Shown piece after piece: positions 33,515 to 45,127 of a stretch of 64,000 nt of DNA (positions within the stretch are counted from its first letter, which is position 1; each line of letters starts with the position of its first letter). This DNA is from Tribonema minus (taxonomy: Eukaryota; Sar; Xanthophyceae; Tribonematales; Tribonemataceae): NCBI GenBank assembly GCA_017506865.1, contig JAFCMP010000163.1:1-64000 (forward strand), written 5' to 3'. Below the pieces are notes generated by a model. It was given only the letters and a program-made list of their open reading frames with translations. It was not told the DNA's origin and made no database searches. Position numbers and translations under genes: made by a program.

Positions 33515-33754
33515 GTTGAAAGCGCTCGGAAGACGCGTCGAGCGCTAGATAGGTAGCGATTTGATGAAGAGTGCCATGCTGTGGCCAGGCGCGGTGAGCT
33601 TACACCTGTCGCAAGGGCTGCATATAATCTTCCTCTCCAGCCGCGCCTCCTTTGCTACACTTGCTCAAATCATTCGATATTCAACATCATTCGATGTTCA
33701 ACAACATCATGTTGAACATCATGTTGAACTCGGCAACTACGCCTTAGTGGTGCC
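33515..33754. promoter_or_regulatory. Candidate bidirectional promoter between LCLAT1 and rimM
   Basis: Only 240 bp separate the two start codons. The region contains direct CATTCGAT repeats and an 11-bp-arm inverted repeat, GATGTTCAACA (33693-33703) and TGTTGAACATC (33710-33720), then ATCATGTTGAAC again. No TATA box is evident. The regulatory role is inference. Confidence 0.45.
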
Positions 33755-36700
33755 ATGCGGTGCAGAGCCTGTTTAGCGGCCGCGGCGGCGGCGACGGCTG
33801 CCCTCGTGCAGCCACTTTGTGCGGGAGCGCTGGTACAACATCGGCTGGCAGCACAGCCAAGCGCCAGGGCCGCTGGATGCTTGACAAGACGAGATGCTGC
33901 GAGAGAGCCCAGCAGGCAACAGGAGCAGCAGCAAGGCAAGTCAGTTGCGATTTCAGTAGGTCGTGGTGTCCTACAAGTGCAACAGCAGCAGCACAGTTAT
34001 GAGCTTCAGCTCGGTTAGTCGTCAACTGATGGAGGATCCTGCGGCTGAAGGCAGCGGCTGCCTGGTTTAGTAAACATTGGCGACTGGAGATATGTCATCG
34101 CTTCATGATAACCATTTGTTTTGCTTGAGATAGATCAAGGTGCTCGCTTGCATCGTAATGCAGGTCGAGGTCAGCGTTCAGGCTACAAGCCTCCTCCTCA
34201 GTCAGTCGAGAGTGGGATGGCGCGAACGCCTTGCGGTCAGCATTATCAATTTCAACTTTAGCTTGGTCCCGCCACTCATCTGCTTTGCTGTTGCTAGTTT
34301 CATGCCACTTGTAACAACCACACCTTGCTGCGCGTTCTGCCGCCAGCTATGAGCCGTGAAGTGTGAGCGCTGCTGCTGTTACCAGGCTACTTGCTGCCGA
34401 AATGGATCGATATCCCCTCAAGAAAGCCCCTGATGTCAATTTCCATCATTTCTCCGCCCTTTCGCTCACTCACGCGCAGCCAACTGCAGCGGCGACCCCG
34501 CCCTGGAGCGCGTGAAGCTCTCGGAGGCGTTCGGCGTGGGCCGCGGCAAGCACGCTTCTGATAGGAATTTATGAATCATTTCTATCATTTCCAGCGTTTT
34601 CATAATTTTCATCATGTTCCATCACTTCTGCGCCGCCTCGCTCATTTCATATGCAGCCAGCCGCAGCAGCGACCCCGCTCTGGAGCGCGCGAAGCTCGCA
34701 GAGGCGTTTGGCGTGGGCCGAGGGAAACACGCAGGCAAGCAGCGCCGCGAGCACTCCAACAAGTACGCCGCGGCCAGCAAGCAGGCGCCGCTGGATCCCT
34801 GGGAGCAGCAGTTACGTGCGGCAGAGGCGGGGGCGAGCACTGCTGCTGCTGCTGCTGCAGGGGGGCATGAGGGGGGCGCTGAGGGGGGTGCAGGGGGGAA
34901 GGAGGTGCGGGAGAGGGGGCTGGTGGAGTTCCCGGACGAGGTGGAGATCGATCCGTATGACCCCACGACGTTTGGGTTCGTGGAGGTGGGGGTCGTGCTG
35001 GGCGCGCACGGGGTCCGGGGGGAGATCAAGGTGAGCGGGAGGGGGAGGACGGGGGGCTTGTGCAGCGGCCCATACATGAGAATCAATGCCTTTGCAATGA
35101 GCTTGCAGCGGGGTTACACATGACCAAGCCTACTTTGGAGGCATGTTTGTGTGCTGATGGGAGTGGTAGATGTCAAGGCAGACTGTCTGGCCGTCTTTGT
35201 TGCCTGGCAGTGCGAAGTGGACTTGATGATTTCTGTTGTGTCTAGTCAGATAAGCTGCACAAGATCATGTACATGCCGCACAAAAGCTGCAATCATGCAC
35301 GCCAGCACGCTTGGGCATGTTTAACTTGTCTCAACTCAACTGTGCGAGCTTGTAGCAAGTGGTGGCGCAGCTCCGCTGTTCAGTGAAGCGCGTTGTTGTC
35401 CAGACCACTCAAAGTGCCGCATCTGCAGTCGACCCGACTCCTCAACATGCGCCACGTGTCTCAATGGCAATGTGCACAGGTGCACCGCTCTAATGGATTT
35501 GGCACAGCATGTCGTTGACACCATGTCTGACGAGGGACATGACTCTTCAGAATGCTGTTTCATGACCAAACAAGCATACGTTGTACCTGTGATGCAGCTA
35601 TGTAAAATATGCACGCATCGGGCATGTTTGTATGCAGGTGCGCTGCTCATCCGAGTTTGGCGACGACAGGCTGTCGTTTTTTTCGCATGTACTATACAAT
35701 GGTGCTTTTATGTTTATGGGTATGTATGCACCTATGCAGGTACGCTGCTCCACTGGGTTCGGGGACGACAGGCTGTGCCGCGGCGGCAACAGGCACGTCA
35801 AGGCGCCCAACCGCAGATACCCCCGCAAGGTAACTGACGCGCTGAGCTGTGCTGCCTGAGTGGAGCGCTGCTGCCTGAACTGAGCCCTGCTGCCTGAGTT
35901 GAGCGCTGCTGCATGAGTTGAGCGCTGCTGCCTGCGCTGTGCTGAGTACTGTGCTGAGCGCACCTGAGCGCCTCTGTGTCACCTGCACTGAGCAGAGCAC
36001 GATGCAGCTGTGCACATGACAGTGCATCTGTTGTTATTGTGCTAGTTGCCGGGGCTTCTGTATGAGGCCATGGGACAGGCACAGTTGAGCATGGTAAGTC
36101 AGTGGCATCTTTTGTAATCCAGCCCGGCTTACACAGCAGCAACAAAGCTCAATAGCCATGCTGCCCTGAATCTACAGTACTGCCTGCTTCTTTTTGGCGG
36201 GTATCAAGGCAGCAGCAGAAGCACTGGTGCTGGCACCAGTGCCTAAATGGCAGCATGGAGCAGCTTTCAGAAGCTGCGTTCTGGTCTCTATCTACTAATG
36301 CCCGTCCTCTCACAGGCTGCAGTAAGGCATGTGGTATCTATGCACGTTTGAACGCATGTAATGTGCTCGCATCAGCGCCTCAACGGCATCGTGGAGCGAG
36401 CACCCTCAGTCTCTGTACACCAATGCCCAGGGTGCAGTAGGGCACTTGGTGTACAATTGTGTATGTATGCACTGTAGCACCTGGCGCTTACATTTCCATC
36501 TCATGTTCTATGCATTCAAGGACGGTGCCAGACTTATGGATGGATTAGGATGGATTGAAAGATTAAATCAGGGGTCAGGACCTGGGTCAAGGCGGATGTG
36601 ACATCGTCTGTACGTCAAGAAAAACATCATTTCACCTTTCTACGATGCATCAGGAACGTGTGACATTTGCAACAAGAAGTGGTTACAGAGTTGGTCAGCA

Positions 36701-39560
36701 GCATGCGGCCGGCCGCTCAAAGATGCCGAAAAGGCGGAGACTGCGCCGCTTATTCCTCTTTGGCAGCGCGCGTTACTCCTGCACGCCTTGCACCTATGTG
36801 TCCTGGATCCGTTGCTGCAGGTGAAGCTGCTCCAGGGGCGCTTGCAACGCGAGGACGTATACATTGTTAGCTTGGATGGCGTGTCGAGTCGTGAACAAGC
36901 TGGTGAGTCATTGAGTCAGTGAGTCACTCATGTCAGTGAGTCACTGGCGTGTTGTCAGGGCGTATGCATTATTAGCCCTGGACTGCTGTATATCCATATG
37001 TAGAACAGAGGTCAAAGCTGGTGAACAGCGCCTATTAGGCTTCAAGCCAGTCACGCAGCAACGTACAGCAGCACCGCCTGGCCTCAGCGCCAGCACCACG
37101 AGCAAGTTCAGCTTAAAGTTTGCTCTGAACACGGCATGAACATAGTAATCGGACTGTGTGGCACATAAAGAGGGGTGAACATCTTATTGTTGCAGCAATT
37201 AAATACGGGGTGGACATCTTTCTGATGCAGCAATCAAAAGGGTGTCCTATGTTTTGGTTCTGGCGTTAAGACTAACAAAAAAGCCGTCCAGTGTCCTTAA
37301 TCATAGACAAGATGGTACTGTATACGTGGCTACAGCACGTGATAGAATGCCATACCGAGACCTATGAAGCAAACCCTGTAGCAATTCCAGATGTCACGGT
37401 TGGGACGTCTTCATCGCAATTTCATGACACCAAGTGCAAGCAGCGTGGTCTCTGTGCTATTCACGCTAGCATCCTCAACCAAACTGATCGAGCATGTCAT
37501 CGTTGGCACGTCACACTTCAACACCACAAACTGCAATACACTGACTTTCCTTTTGTGTGTGCCCCTCTTCGTGGTTCTACTGTAAGGGACTGACTCTCTG
37601 TGCCCTACTTGCTTGTACGCACCTGCATTAACACTGAAACTGCGCAAACACGTGATTCTTACACACACTGCACCTCGATGCCACCAACTGCAAGGGACTA
37701 ACCCCGCGGTCCCCCCCTCTTGAACAAGCAACTATCTCTCCATGCCCGCCTTTCTTGACCGCGCCTGCAACCCCAGCAAAACTGTGCAAGCATGTCACCC
37801 TGGCACTTGGGACCTACCTTACGCCACCAACTTCAAAGAAGTGACTCTCCGCGCCCCTCTGCACCTTCCCGTCTTGCCCTCAACAAAATTGCACGTGCAC
37901 ATCGCGTCGCCCTAACCCTACCCCTAACCCTAAACCCGCACCTCCACGCCACCAATGCTCATGCATTGACTCACAATTCCCTTCTGATCCTGTTGCACGC
38001 CTGCATCTCCTTAGCAAAACTACGCGAACACGTAATGTACGTGGCCGCCGACGAACGGCCAGAGCTGGACGAAGGAGAGTTCATGGTGACGGACCTCGTG
38101 GGCTTGAAGGCGTATCTGGACCCATTGAGACAGGAGTACGTCGGGGAGGTGGCGGGGGTGGTGGTCATGGACGACTTGGGGGTCGTGGCAGCCAAGGGGC
38201 AGGTATGTATACTGTTTAAACTCTTGATGTACTTGATGTAGCGTAGTGGAAGCCAAGGGGCACGTGTGTATTGCAAAGTAACTCGGAAAAAGTATACTTT
38301 CGTAACCCTTGAAGAAGTATTTTGACGCAATGCGTTCAAGTGCGTGCCTATTTGTGAGGAAATTGTCTACTGAGTGCGATGGAACAGGTTGGGTGGGGCC
38401 AGCCTTCAGCTGATTCTCTTGTTTATACCAAAAGGGCGTGTGCTCTCCGCCCCCCTACCAGAGATGACTTTACAAGCCCGCATATCCATCATACCAGATA
38501 TGTGTGTCCGTGAATGTATGCGCAAATATTATGAATGGTTCTAGCTCTTGGCCCGCTGCCAGTTACAGTGCTTGATTGGACTCCGGAATCGATTGCAGGC
38601 AATGACAAGCTCTCAGTCTGAAACGCTTGGCAAGTGGGATCCAAAAGCTCATTCACGGCTGCTACTTCTCATTTTGTAAAGCTCTCATGACCTTGCACTG
38701 ACACCTGCACAACCAATGACGAACACATTCCACGCATGCCATGCACCCGCCTGCTGCTGTACACTTCCTATGTATTCACTCATTACGGTGTCTTGAGGCA
38801 GAAGGATGCCCACTTTCAGTTGTGCAGTGCTGCTAGCAATAGTGCATTGTAGTCTGGCGCCAGCATTCAGCCTGCAAGTACTCGTTGAGTAGCGTGTGTC
38901 GATCGAGATTGCCGTCAAGCTGTCCCCCACTACTGACTCAAATTTGTGCACCTGAAAGACGCAGCCCGAGCATGCTTTTGGGTGTTTCACGAGCTGCTGG
39001 GTCTGTCGCATTGCTCGCTGCCCCTGTGATCCTTAAGTGGCATTTGCTCTGCAATTCAAAGCAGTGAAGCTGGCCTGATTGTATTTCCGTAGCAGTCTCA
39101 AAGCCGCACATTGATGAAACCTGGTGAGTATTGTGAGTGTTGTGTGCTCACGTAGCGCGCGGCGCTAGGACCAGTGCAAAAGGTGGCGATGGTAGGTTAG
39201 GGTTAGGTTTAGGTTAGGGTTAACAGCAGTGACCAATGTGTGATCCTCAACATTGCACTTTAACTGCATCGTGAAAGTTCTACACCCATGCATTGTGACT
39301 GGAGCCTGCTGACACTGAGTGCCATTCCGTTTGACCCGCTGCAATGGCAGGACCTGCTGGAAATGGAGCTTCCCCCATCGGAAATGGGGGGTCCCCCTCG
39401 CATGTGCTACGTGCCGCTCGTCGAAGACATAGTTCCCGTAATCAATGTACAAGAAGGGTACATGCTGCTGGAGCCCCCAGATGGCCTCTTAGAACTTGCG
39501 GTGGCCAAAACGGAAAAGATTGTTATTAGAGGCTTTTTGCCTGGTTCAGATGAGCAATGA
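33755..39560 (+). CDS. rimM: RimM-type 16S rRNA processing / ribosome maturation factor, organelle-targeted
   Basis: Exons: 33755-33935, 34657-35030, 35740-35829, 36821-36902, 38015-38202, 39351-39560, all phase-consistent; 374 aa. Exon 1 encodes an Ala/Arg/Gln-rich leader (MRCRACLAAAAAATAALVQP) and ends at AAG|GCAAGT, a canonical GC donor. RimM landmarks: VEVGVVLGAHGVRGEIK (N-terminal barrel), VRCSTGFGDDRL, VKLLQGRLQREDVYIVSLDG, DERPELDEGEFMVTDLVGL, YVGEVAGVVVMDD, then DLLEME..., YVPLVEDIVPVINV and LLEPPDGLLEL, the PRC-barrel end. It helps mature the 30S head of bacterial-type ribosomes, here presumably in the plastid or mitochondrion. The 120-aa insert before the core (AALDPWEQQLR, Gly/Ala-rich) is longer than in bacteria. 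A possible extra exon near 36045-36095 was not included. Confidence 0.9.
34435..34555 (+). repeat. Echo of the acceptor and 5' edge of rimM exon 2
   Basis: About 120 bp copy of 34612-34735, period ~178. It contains the acceptor (CGCGCAG), CGACCCCGCCCTGGAGCGCG and GGCGTGGGCCGCGGCAAGCA, stopping where the true exon continues. Confidence 0.93.
35600..35690 (+). repeat. Echo of the acceptor and 5' edge of rimM exon 3
   Basis: TATGCAG then GTGCGCTGCTC, TTTGGCGACGACAGGCTGTC (35638-35682) copies the true edge at 35740, period 102 bp, and breaks off after 15 codons. Confidence 0.93.
35841..35960 (+). repeat. Minisatellite (GAGCGCTGCTGCCTGAGTT)n after rimM exon 3
   Basis: About five imperfect ~23-bp units follow the exon 3 donor. 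Confidence 0.85.
36240..36450 (+). repeat. ~120-bp tandem repeat in rimM intron 3
   Basis: CTCTATCTACTAATGCCC and CTGCAGTAAGGCATGTGGT near 36285-36335 recur as CTCTGTACACCAATGCCC and GTGCAGTAGGGCACTTGGTG at 36412-36452. Confidence 0.7.
37470..37905 (+). repeat. Several decayed echoes of the acceptor and 5' edge of rimM exon 5
   Basis: The true edge at 38015 reads AAAACTACGCGAACACGTAA. Related blocks lie at ~37480 (AAACTGATCGAGCATGTCAT), 37638 (AAACTGCGCAAACACGTGAT), 37780 (AAAACTGTGCAAGCATGTCA) and 37883 (AAAATTGCACGTGCACATCG). They are spaced 105-160 bp, with C-rich flanks including CACGCCACCAA-like blocks. Confidence 0.8.
37908..37940. repeat. Interstitial CCCTAA tract
   Basis: Four CCCTAA-type units with variants, in rimM intron 4. 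Confidence 0.9.
38236..38268 (+). repeat. Echo of the 3' edge and donor of rimM exon 5
   Basis: GTGGAAGCCAAGGGGCACGT then GTGTATTG at 38247-38274 copies the true GTGGCAGCCAAGGGGCAG|GTATGTAT edge at 38202. Confidence 0.8.
39190..39224. repeat. Interstitial TTAGGG tract
   Basis: Degenerate TTAGGG/TTTAGG units in rimM intron 5, about 130 bp before the last exon. Confidence 0.9.
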
Positions 39561-40218
39561 CAGGACAACACACATTGTTTACGCTTGATGTTATGTTAAT
39601 GCCAAGTGCATTGTGCAGTTGCTTCGTTTGGTCCAGGAATTGCTTGCTCGTCAGCTGAGTGCGCCTATGCTGCGTGGCCCCTACCCCACGTATTGATGCA
39701 TGGGAACACGATCAGGCTTTGCCACAGCATGCCGCGGTAGAAGTCGCCTTTACGGCCGCGGTAGAAGTCGCCTTTACGGCCATGCTCCTCATCCCTTCAA
39801 ATACACTATGTCTTGTGCACGTGACTTAAACACCAGCACATCTGGCGACGGACATTTGGGTGGCACTAGACGTGATATCTGGTGTCTCATGTCGCGCTGA
39901 TTGTGTGCCGCATGGTTGAGATCAAGTTGTGCCCACGCCTTGACCTCAATTAAATTGGAGAAGATAATGCATCAAGAAGCATTGCAATTTCATCAATCTA
40001 CCGTCTCTACATGCATCTCTGAAGGTGGAGGAGCAACCCCAGCCACTTCATCATTACAATAGGCTTTTGTAATGATCACAGAGTGCTAGGCCGTGATACT
40101 TGAGTAATTTGCAAGTCTTTCCAATACTCACGTAATAGGCAACTTGTTTTCACAGGTTCCAGGAAGAAAGTTTGAGGTTCAACTTCAAGTCCACAAACTG
40201 TAACATGAAGTTCTAGAA
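39561..40218. other. Intergenic region, rimM to PPR-Smr gene
   Basis: No coding signal. It contains a 24-bp tandem repeat, CCGCGGTAGAAGTCGCCTTT, twice at 39730-39780, and a TTCAACTTCAAGT motif at 40177. Confidence 0.5.
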
Positions 40219-42530
40219 ATGGTTTTTACGCTTTTCCGACCATGCTGGCCTTATCACGAGGGCGGCTGCCAAAGTGCTCACTGGCGCTTGCTGCTGTCAA
40301 AGCCAACATACCGCTGCTGGCATGGATTCATGGGGACGCACAAGGACGACCGAAGCAACATCAGTGCACGATGTATGTGCTTGCTGGAAAGCATCGTTGG
40401 AGTGAAATCCTGGCTCAAGCGAAACTTATTGGCAGAGAACATCTCACCGAGCGCCAAGCACGCTTTGTGCGAGGCAGCCAAGTGGGAACGGGAACCGGAC
40501 GAAGCAAGTCTCGTGCTGGGCTACATGCACCGGAAAGGGTGGGCGATCGCGGATTTTCAGCGTAATTTTCACATCGGCGCCCTGGCGCGTGCTGATCGAG
40601 CAATAGACGCCTGGCACGCCTGCGAAGAGTACATTCGGGCCGGTTTTCGGCCGGGAGTGCGAACTGTGCAACACGTTTTGTGTGCCCTAGTGCGGCAACG
40701 GCATGGTAGGAATGCTCTGCGCTTTCTGAAGGTGGTGGAAGGCACTGGCCTGCAGCTGAACGCTTACAACTACACCACAGTCATGAGGGCATGCTGTATG
40801 GCGGAGTCTCTAGACTTCATCATGGCGCTGTACCGGCGGATGACAGACACGGACGGCATCGAGCCAGACATCAGGATCTATGATACCATGCTGAGAAGCT
40901 GTCGTCACCACCACGACTGGCGAACGGCGCTGCGCATATTCGATGAGATGCAGCAACGCGGCACTGTTCCCGACGCGCTGGCCTGGACAAAGCTGCTGGA
41001 GACGCTGTCTGCATGCGGGCAGCATGACCTGGTACGTGAAACAAAAAAGCTGCACCTCGAGATGCATGTGCTGGTTGGATTTAGCATCGAGAGCAACACA
41101 TGTACACGTGCTCAAGGTCGAGCACTGCGATCCGCACGAGCATGAGCACGAATCATGTCTTGTGGTCGCATGTGCGCTTGGCGGAGGTGACCAGGCCACC
41201 AATGCACGGCAGCGGTGGGTCGCACACTGTCAGACAGACGGCCATGGTTGCTTGGCTTGAGTTGAGCACTGATTGAGTGGTGACAGTTGTGTTGATTATA
41301 TGTCAGTGAAACAAATGTTTGGGGGCGCCAATACTGCTCGCACTACTGAATGGAGCAAGAGCGCCGGCCTCAGCAGCGTACGAGTGTGATTCATGAGTTT
41401 TATTACATTTGTAAATGGCACTTCTCTTCTCACAGCGTGTCACGCGAATGACACTTCACCGAAGGGCCCACCTGTGTTGCCACGGGCGTGTCATGAGTGC
41501 ATCTGTCAGTGGCGTTGCTCCCAGCAGGCTGAGCGTGCGTTGCCAGCATTTTCCGATGTCGCGCTAGAGTGTCAGAAGACCCCAGTCTGACATTGCCGTT
41601 GCGTTGCGCGTCAGCGCTGCTGAGCAGGTGCTAAAGTGGTTCCAGGACATGAAGCGAGCATGCGCCACGCTGCCCGTGCGCGCCTACACCCCCGCCCTGG
41701 TCGCCTACATCATGACTGGCGATGAGGCGCGGTTCCGAGCGCTGACACGCGAGGTGAGTGACTCGGAGGCGCCGCGCGCCGCCTCGGCCGCAGACGACTA
41801 CGACAACATGTACTCCGACCTGGTCGAGACTTTCGTGAGGACGCGGCAGCTGCGCTCCGCTGTGCAGCTCCTGGACGCCGTCGCCGCCGCCGGCATGCTG
41901 TCCTCGCGCATCGTCCGGCCCATGCTCGTGCATTACGCGCACCTCGACAAGCCGGGCGCCATGGCGGCGGTGCGCGGCCTCATGGACGCCATGCACGCGC
42001 GCCGCGCGCCGCTGTCCGGCGACGCGTGGGACATGGCGATCGACGCGGCGTGGCGCGACGGCGACAGGCGCACGGCGTGCGCGTGGTACACCGAGGCGCT
42101 CACGGACGGCGCGCTCCAGCCCTACAGAGCGCTGAGGCCGGGCATCGAGCCCGGTCGCGCCAAGTGGGTCACGGAGACGCCGATTGCGACGGCGCCGCGG
42201 TCAGAAAAGGGCGCCGCTGCGGACGGCTCCGAGGCACGCATGACGATTATGGACCTCCACATGCACAGCCCCGGCACCGCGGCGGCGGCGCTCACGCTGC
42301 AGGTGCGTGCCATTCGCGCGCAGCCGCTGCGCGGCGTCGGGCACGTGCTGTACCTCATCACCGGGCAGGGCCACCGACGCAGAGATTCCGCCGCTTCTTT
42401 AGTAAACACCAGCGTGCTGATTTGGAATCGCATGCGTTTGACTTTCGTCACGTCTGCTGCCAGTGCGTGGTGTGCGTGTGCCCTGCGATGCCATGACCAT
42501 CTGCATGTGCCCTCAGGCTGCTTGAGATAG
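40219..42530 (+). CDS. Pentatricopeptide repeat protein with C-terminal Smr domain
   Basis: Two exons, 40219-41031 and 41628-42530, phase 0, 571 aa. Residues ~130-270 contain PPR motifs (LQLNAYNYTTVMRACC, IEPDIRIYDTMLRSC, WRTALRIFDEMQQRGTVPDA, LAWTKLLETLSAC), continuing in exon 2 with FQDMKRACATLPVRAYTPAL and degenerate repeats. Near residues 475-530 MDLHMHSPGTAAAALTLQVR and HVLYLITGQGHRRR carry the Smr signatures (DLH and TGxG). PPR-Smr proteins bind organelle RNA; plant members act in plastid gene expression. The tail after GQGH is less typical of Smr, and another frame there is also open, so the final ~40 residues are uncertain. An upstream stop supports ATG 40219, but an additional 5' exon is possible. 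Confidence 0.88.
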
Positions 42531-43660
42531 TTTCCCATACGCTACAGCAGCCGCGCGCAGCTTGTTTGGCACCTGGCGCCTGCTATTATATTATAATAGC
42601 CTCACAGCTGAAGCTTGGACTCCAACTTCATCTGGGTGTGCTGGTGTCAGTGCTCATTGCGATGTGTCATGTCTGCGGCAGTGCCAACAAGATCTAGATC
42701 ACTGATTTGCAAACCGTACTACACGCGTGACACAGCTGCATTTGTCTTGAGCTTGCTAAAATGATTATCATGGTGTAGCGAGAGACATTGGCCTGGACTC
42801 TCAAGAGTCCTCTTGCACTGCTGTGGTTGATGACTGCAAGACAGCGTACGTACCTCATGAGATGCTCAAGCTACTGCCGCGAGCTTTCGAGTCAGCGTTA
42901 CATTGAGTGAAATACTCATTTAAACATGAATATTCATTTTATATGTAGTCACTGTGGTGACTCTGTTGAGGTATGACAAATGATGCATTGATCTGCACTG
43001 ATTTCGATGTCTGTGCACTATTTGAGAAGCAACAAGTTGCTGCACCTAGCTCAGAATCACTTTAACTTGCTCAAGTGCATGTGTGCCGACAGCGACATTG
43101 GCAACAGCCTGTCAGCCTGGACTGAATCAGATTTGCAGGCAACACATCATGATGCGCTATAAACAAGTGGCCATGATGCGATTGAATTGTTCGCTGGCTT
43201 CTGGAAAGATGCCTGAACGGTTTTGCAACGTGACAGATACGCTGATGCATTTGACCAGCCAGAGCGCCGATGATTGTCCTGGGCCGAGATGAGATCTGAT
43301 ATTTGCAATATTGAACTGTGCACTGCAGTCCTCTCCCGTGTACCGTCCGAGACACGTCACTCAGGTACGTTTGAGGTTTCAGGAGGACCAAACATGAAAC
43401 TTTGCGTGAAGCCAGCAGTAACAACAGGGTGGCAGGCCCAGATGCAACGACAGTAATATTTGTTGGGCGTGGAACACTGAAAGGAGCAATGCAAGGTGAA
43501 TATTGTTGCTCGGTGATCGACCCCAAGAGACAACGGCAACGCAGCACGTCGTCGCCATGATCGTACGTGTTTGTGTTATAGTCTCATTCTGAATTTATAT
43601 TTATTCTGCATGTATTCATTCTTCCGGCAAGTTGGTTGTTGAATTTAATCATGTGTTCAA
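42531..43660. other. Intergenic region, nothing recognised
   Basis: AT-richer sequence with no exon-like stretch. The 158-codon minus ORF at 43071-43547 has no family similarity. Confidence 0.5.
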
Positions 43661-43664
43661 CGAG

Positions 43665-43719
43665 AGTGCAGGTGTATGTAAAGTGTAAAACCAGTTTACA
43701 CTTTACATACACCTGCACT
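43665..43719. repeat. Perfect 25-bp-arm inverted repeat
   Basis: Arms 43665-43689 and 43695-43719 are exact complements around a 5-nt loop (ACCAG). An outer pair, CAACGAGAG and CTCTCGTTG, extends the symmetry. It lies just before the retropepsin-like remnant. Confidence 0.95.
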
Positions 43720-43760
43720 AGAGCTCTCGTTGAGGTCGCTACTGTCACCAACGAGTTTCT

Positions 43761-44021
43761 TCAGCCACCTGTCAGCAAGCGAGTGGTATCATCGTTGACA
43801 CTGCAGTGCCCCTTGCTTACCTGTCGGACGCCACCCTCGACGCACTTGGAATCGGGCGTGCCCCTAATTCTATGGAAATCAGCGTGCACGGCACCCGCAC
43901 ATCAGCTTATAGAGCGCCTGCCGCGAAAGCGTTTGCAGACGCCAACATCTTATGTACCATCTTCTACGTCGCCACGTTACGTGTGGAGGCGCAACTCCTG
44001 GACCAGCCTCCCCAAACTTAA
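43761..44021 (+). pseudogene. Retropepsin-like aspartic protease remnant
   Basis: The frame through 43785 reads GIIVDTAVPLAYLSDATLDA, LGIG, MEISVHGTRTSAYRAP, then FADANILCTIFYVAT and a stop at 44019. This resembles the DT(G/A)...YLS..L..LGI...I.V.G...F.D.NILG.DF pattern of retropepsin-like domains in retroelements. The catalytic DTG reads DTA and NILG reads NILC, so activity is unlikely. A stop codon lies just upstream. Assignment is tentative. Confidence 0.35.
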
Positions 44022-45127
44022 GCAGATATCAAGACAAACCGAGGATGATGGAAATCTGCAAAGGTGTGCACCTGTGTGCGCCGGCTGTATATTTGTGCGA
44101 GCATGCATGTCGACTCATGCGTGCATTCCAGTTCGACCCTTGAACGATATCCATAAACCATGGTAGCTGAGCCTGTGGCCCAGGCAACAATTCCTCATAT
44201 AGTTCACACCCTGTGGATGAAGGGGACTCGGGCTAGCGGCAAGGCTTTGTTAGCAGGTCAAGTTCCTAAACATACCATAGTTCAATCTACCATAGTTCAT
44301 GCATGATGTGCAATAGTTCTGCCATGATGATCCACGCTGAAACTCTACTTAGTCTTATACAACATCTGATGATCTTGTCTGCATGCTTTGGAGCAGCCAA
44401 TGGCCTTATGGTTTGCACTTCTCAAAACTTTGACAGATCTTGAGGTGCACTTGTATTGTCGATGGCATTTTAGTTGCCAAATGCTTAGCCACAGGTGCAC
44501 ACCTCAGCAAGCACAGGAGTGCACATGCATTGCACGCATGAGCAACTGTCGGCTGAAACGGTCATGGCCTTGATAGTATTGTAACCTCATGAGGCTTGTG
44601 GTGTCATGACTGTGCTGAGGCTGCACCATGTGTCACTGCTGCCTTAGCTGCCCGTGCTGCTGCTGCAGTGGTATTGTGCTGATATTGAGCCGCAGCAGCA
44701 GTAGGAGTAGTGGAGACGGTGACATCAACTGTTACAGCAGCAGCACCATCATCACAGCGTGGTCTATCATTGCATCGGTACATAGCGCGCAACTGCAAAG
44801 CTGCTGCTGCTGCAGCTGCAGCCAGCAGTACATAAAGACTTGTAATGTATGCCCTCGTATCCTGCTGGTGCAGTACTTTGCAGGTGTCGTTGATAACTGA
44901 ACTCTCTATGCAAGGTCACGCATACATCCCAGGCATATCGTGTACGACCAGCCTGAGGGCTGCAGCCGACACTGTGGCAGAGTACTGTATCGCCTCTGTT
45001 GGCTCAAAGTCCCCTTGCTAATGGTAATAAGTCTAGCCTTAAGGGTGAAACTTCAGGGAATCTTGAAGTTGTATATTATGTCCTGGACCGCATGGGCTGA
45101 GCACGATAAATCGGGCAATAACTAAGT
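44022..45127. other. Intergenic region; CAG/CTG-rich patch at 44640-44830
   Basis: No gene recognised. Clusters of CTGCTGCTG/CAGCAGCAG occur on either side of ~44740. Confidence 0.5.

Noticed and set aside
34435..34555. Alternative exon 2 of rimM
   Set aside because: Acceptor present but the copy ends without a donor and runs into AT-rich intron.
43071..43547. 158-codon minus ORF
   Set aside because: No similarity, no splice context, ordinary composition.
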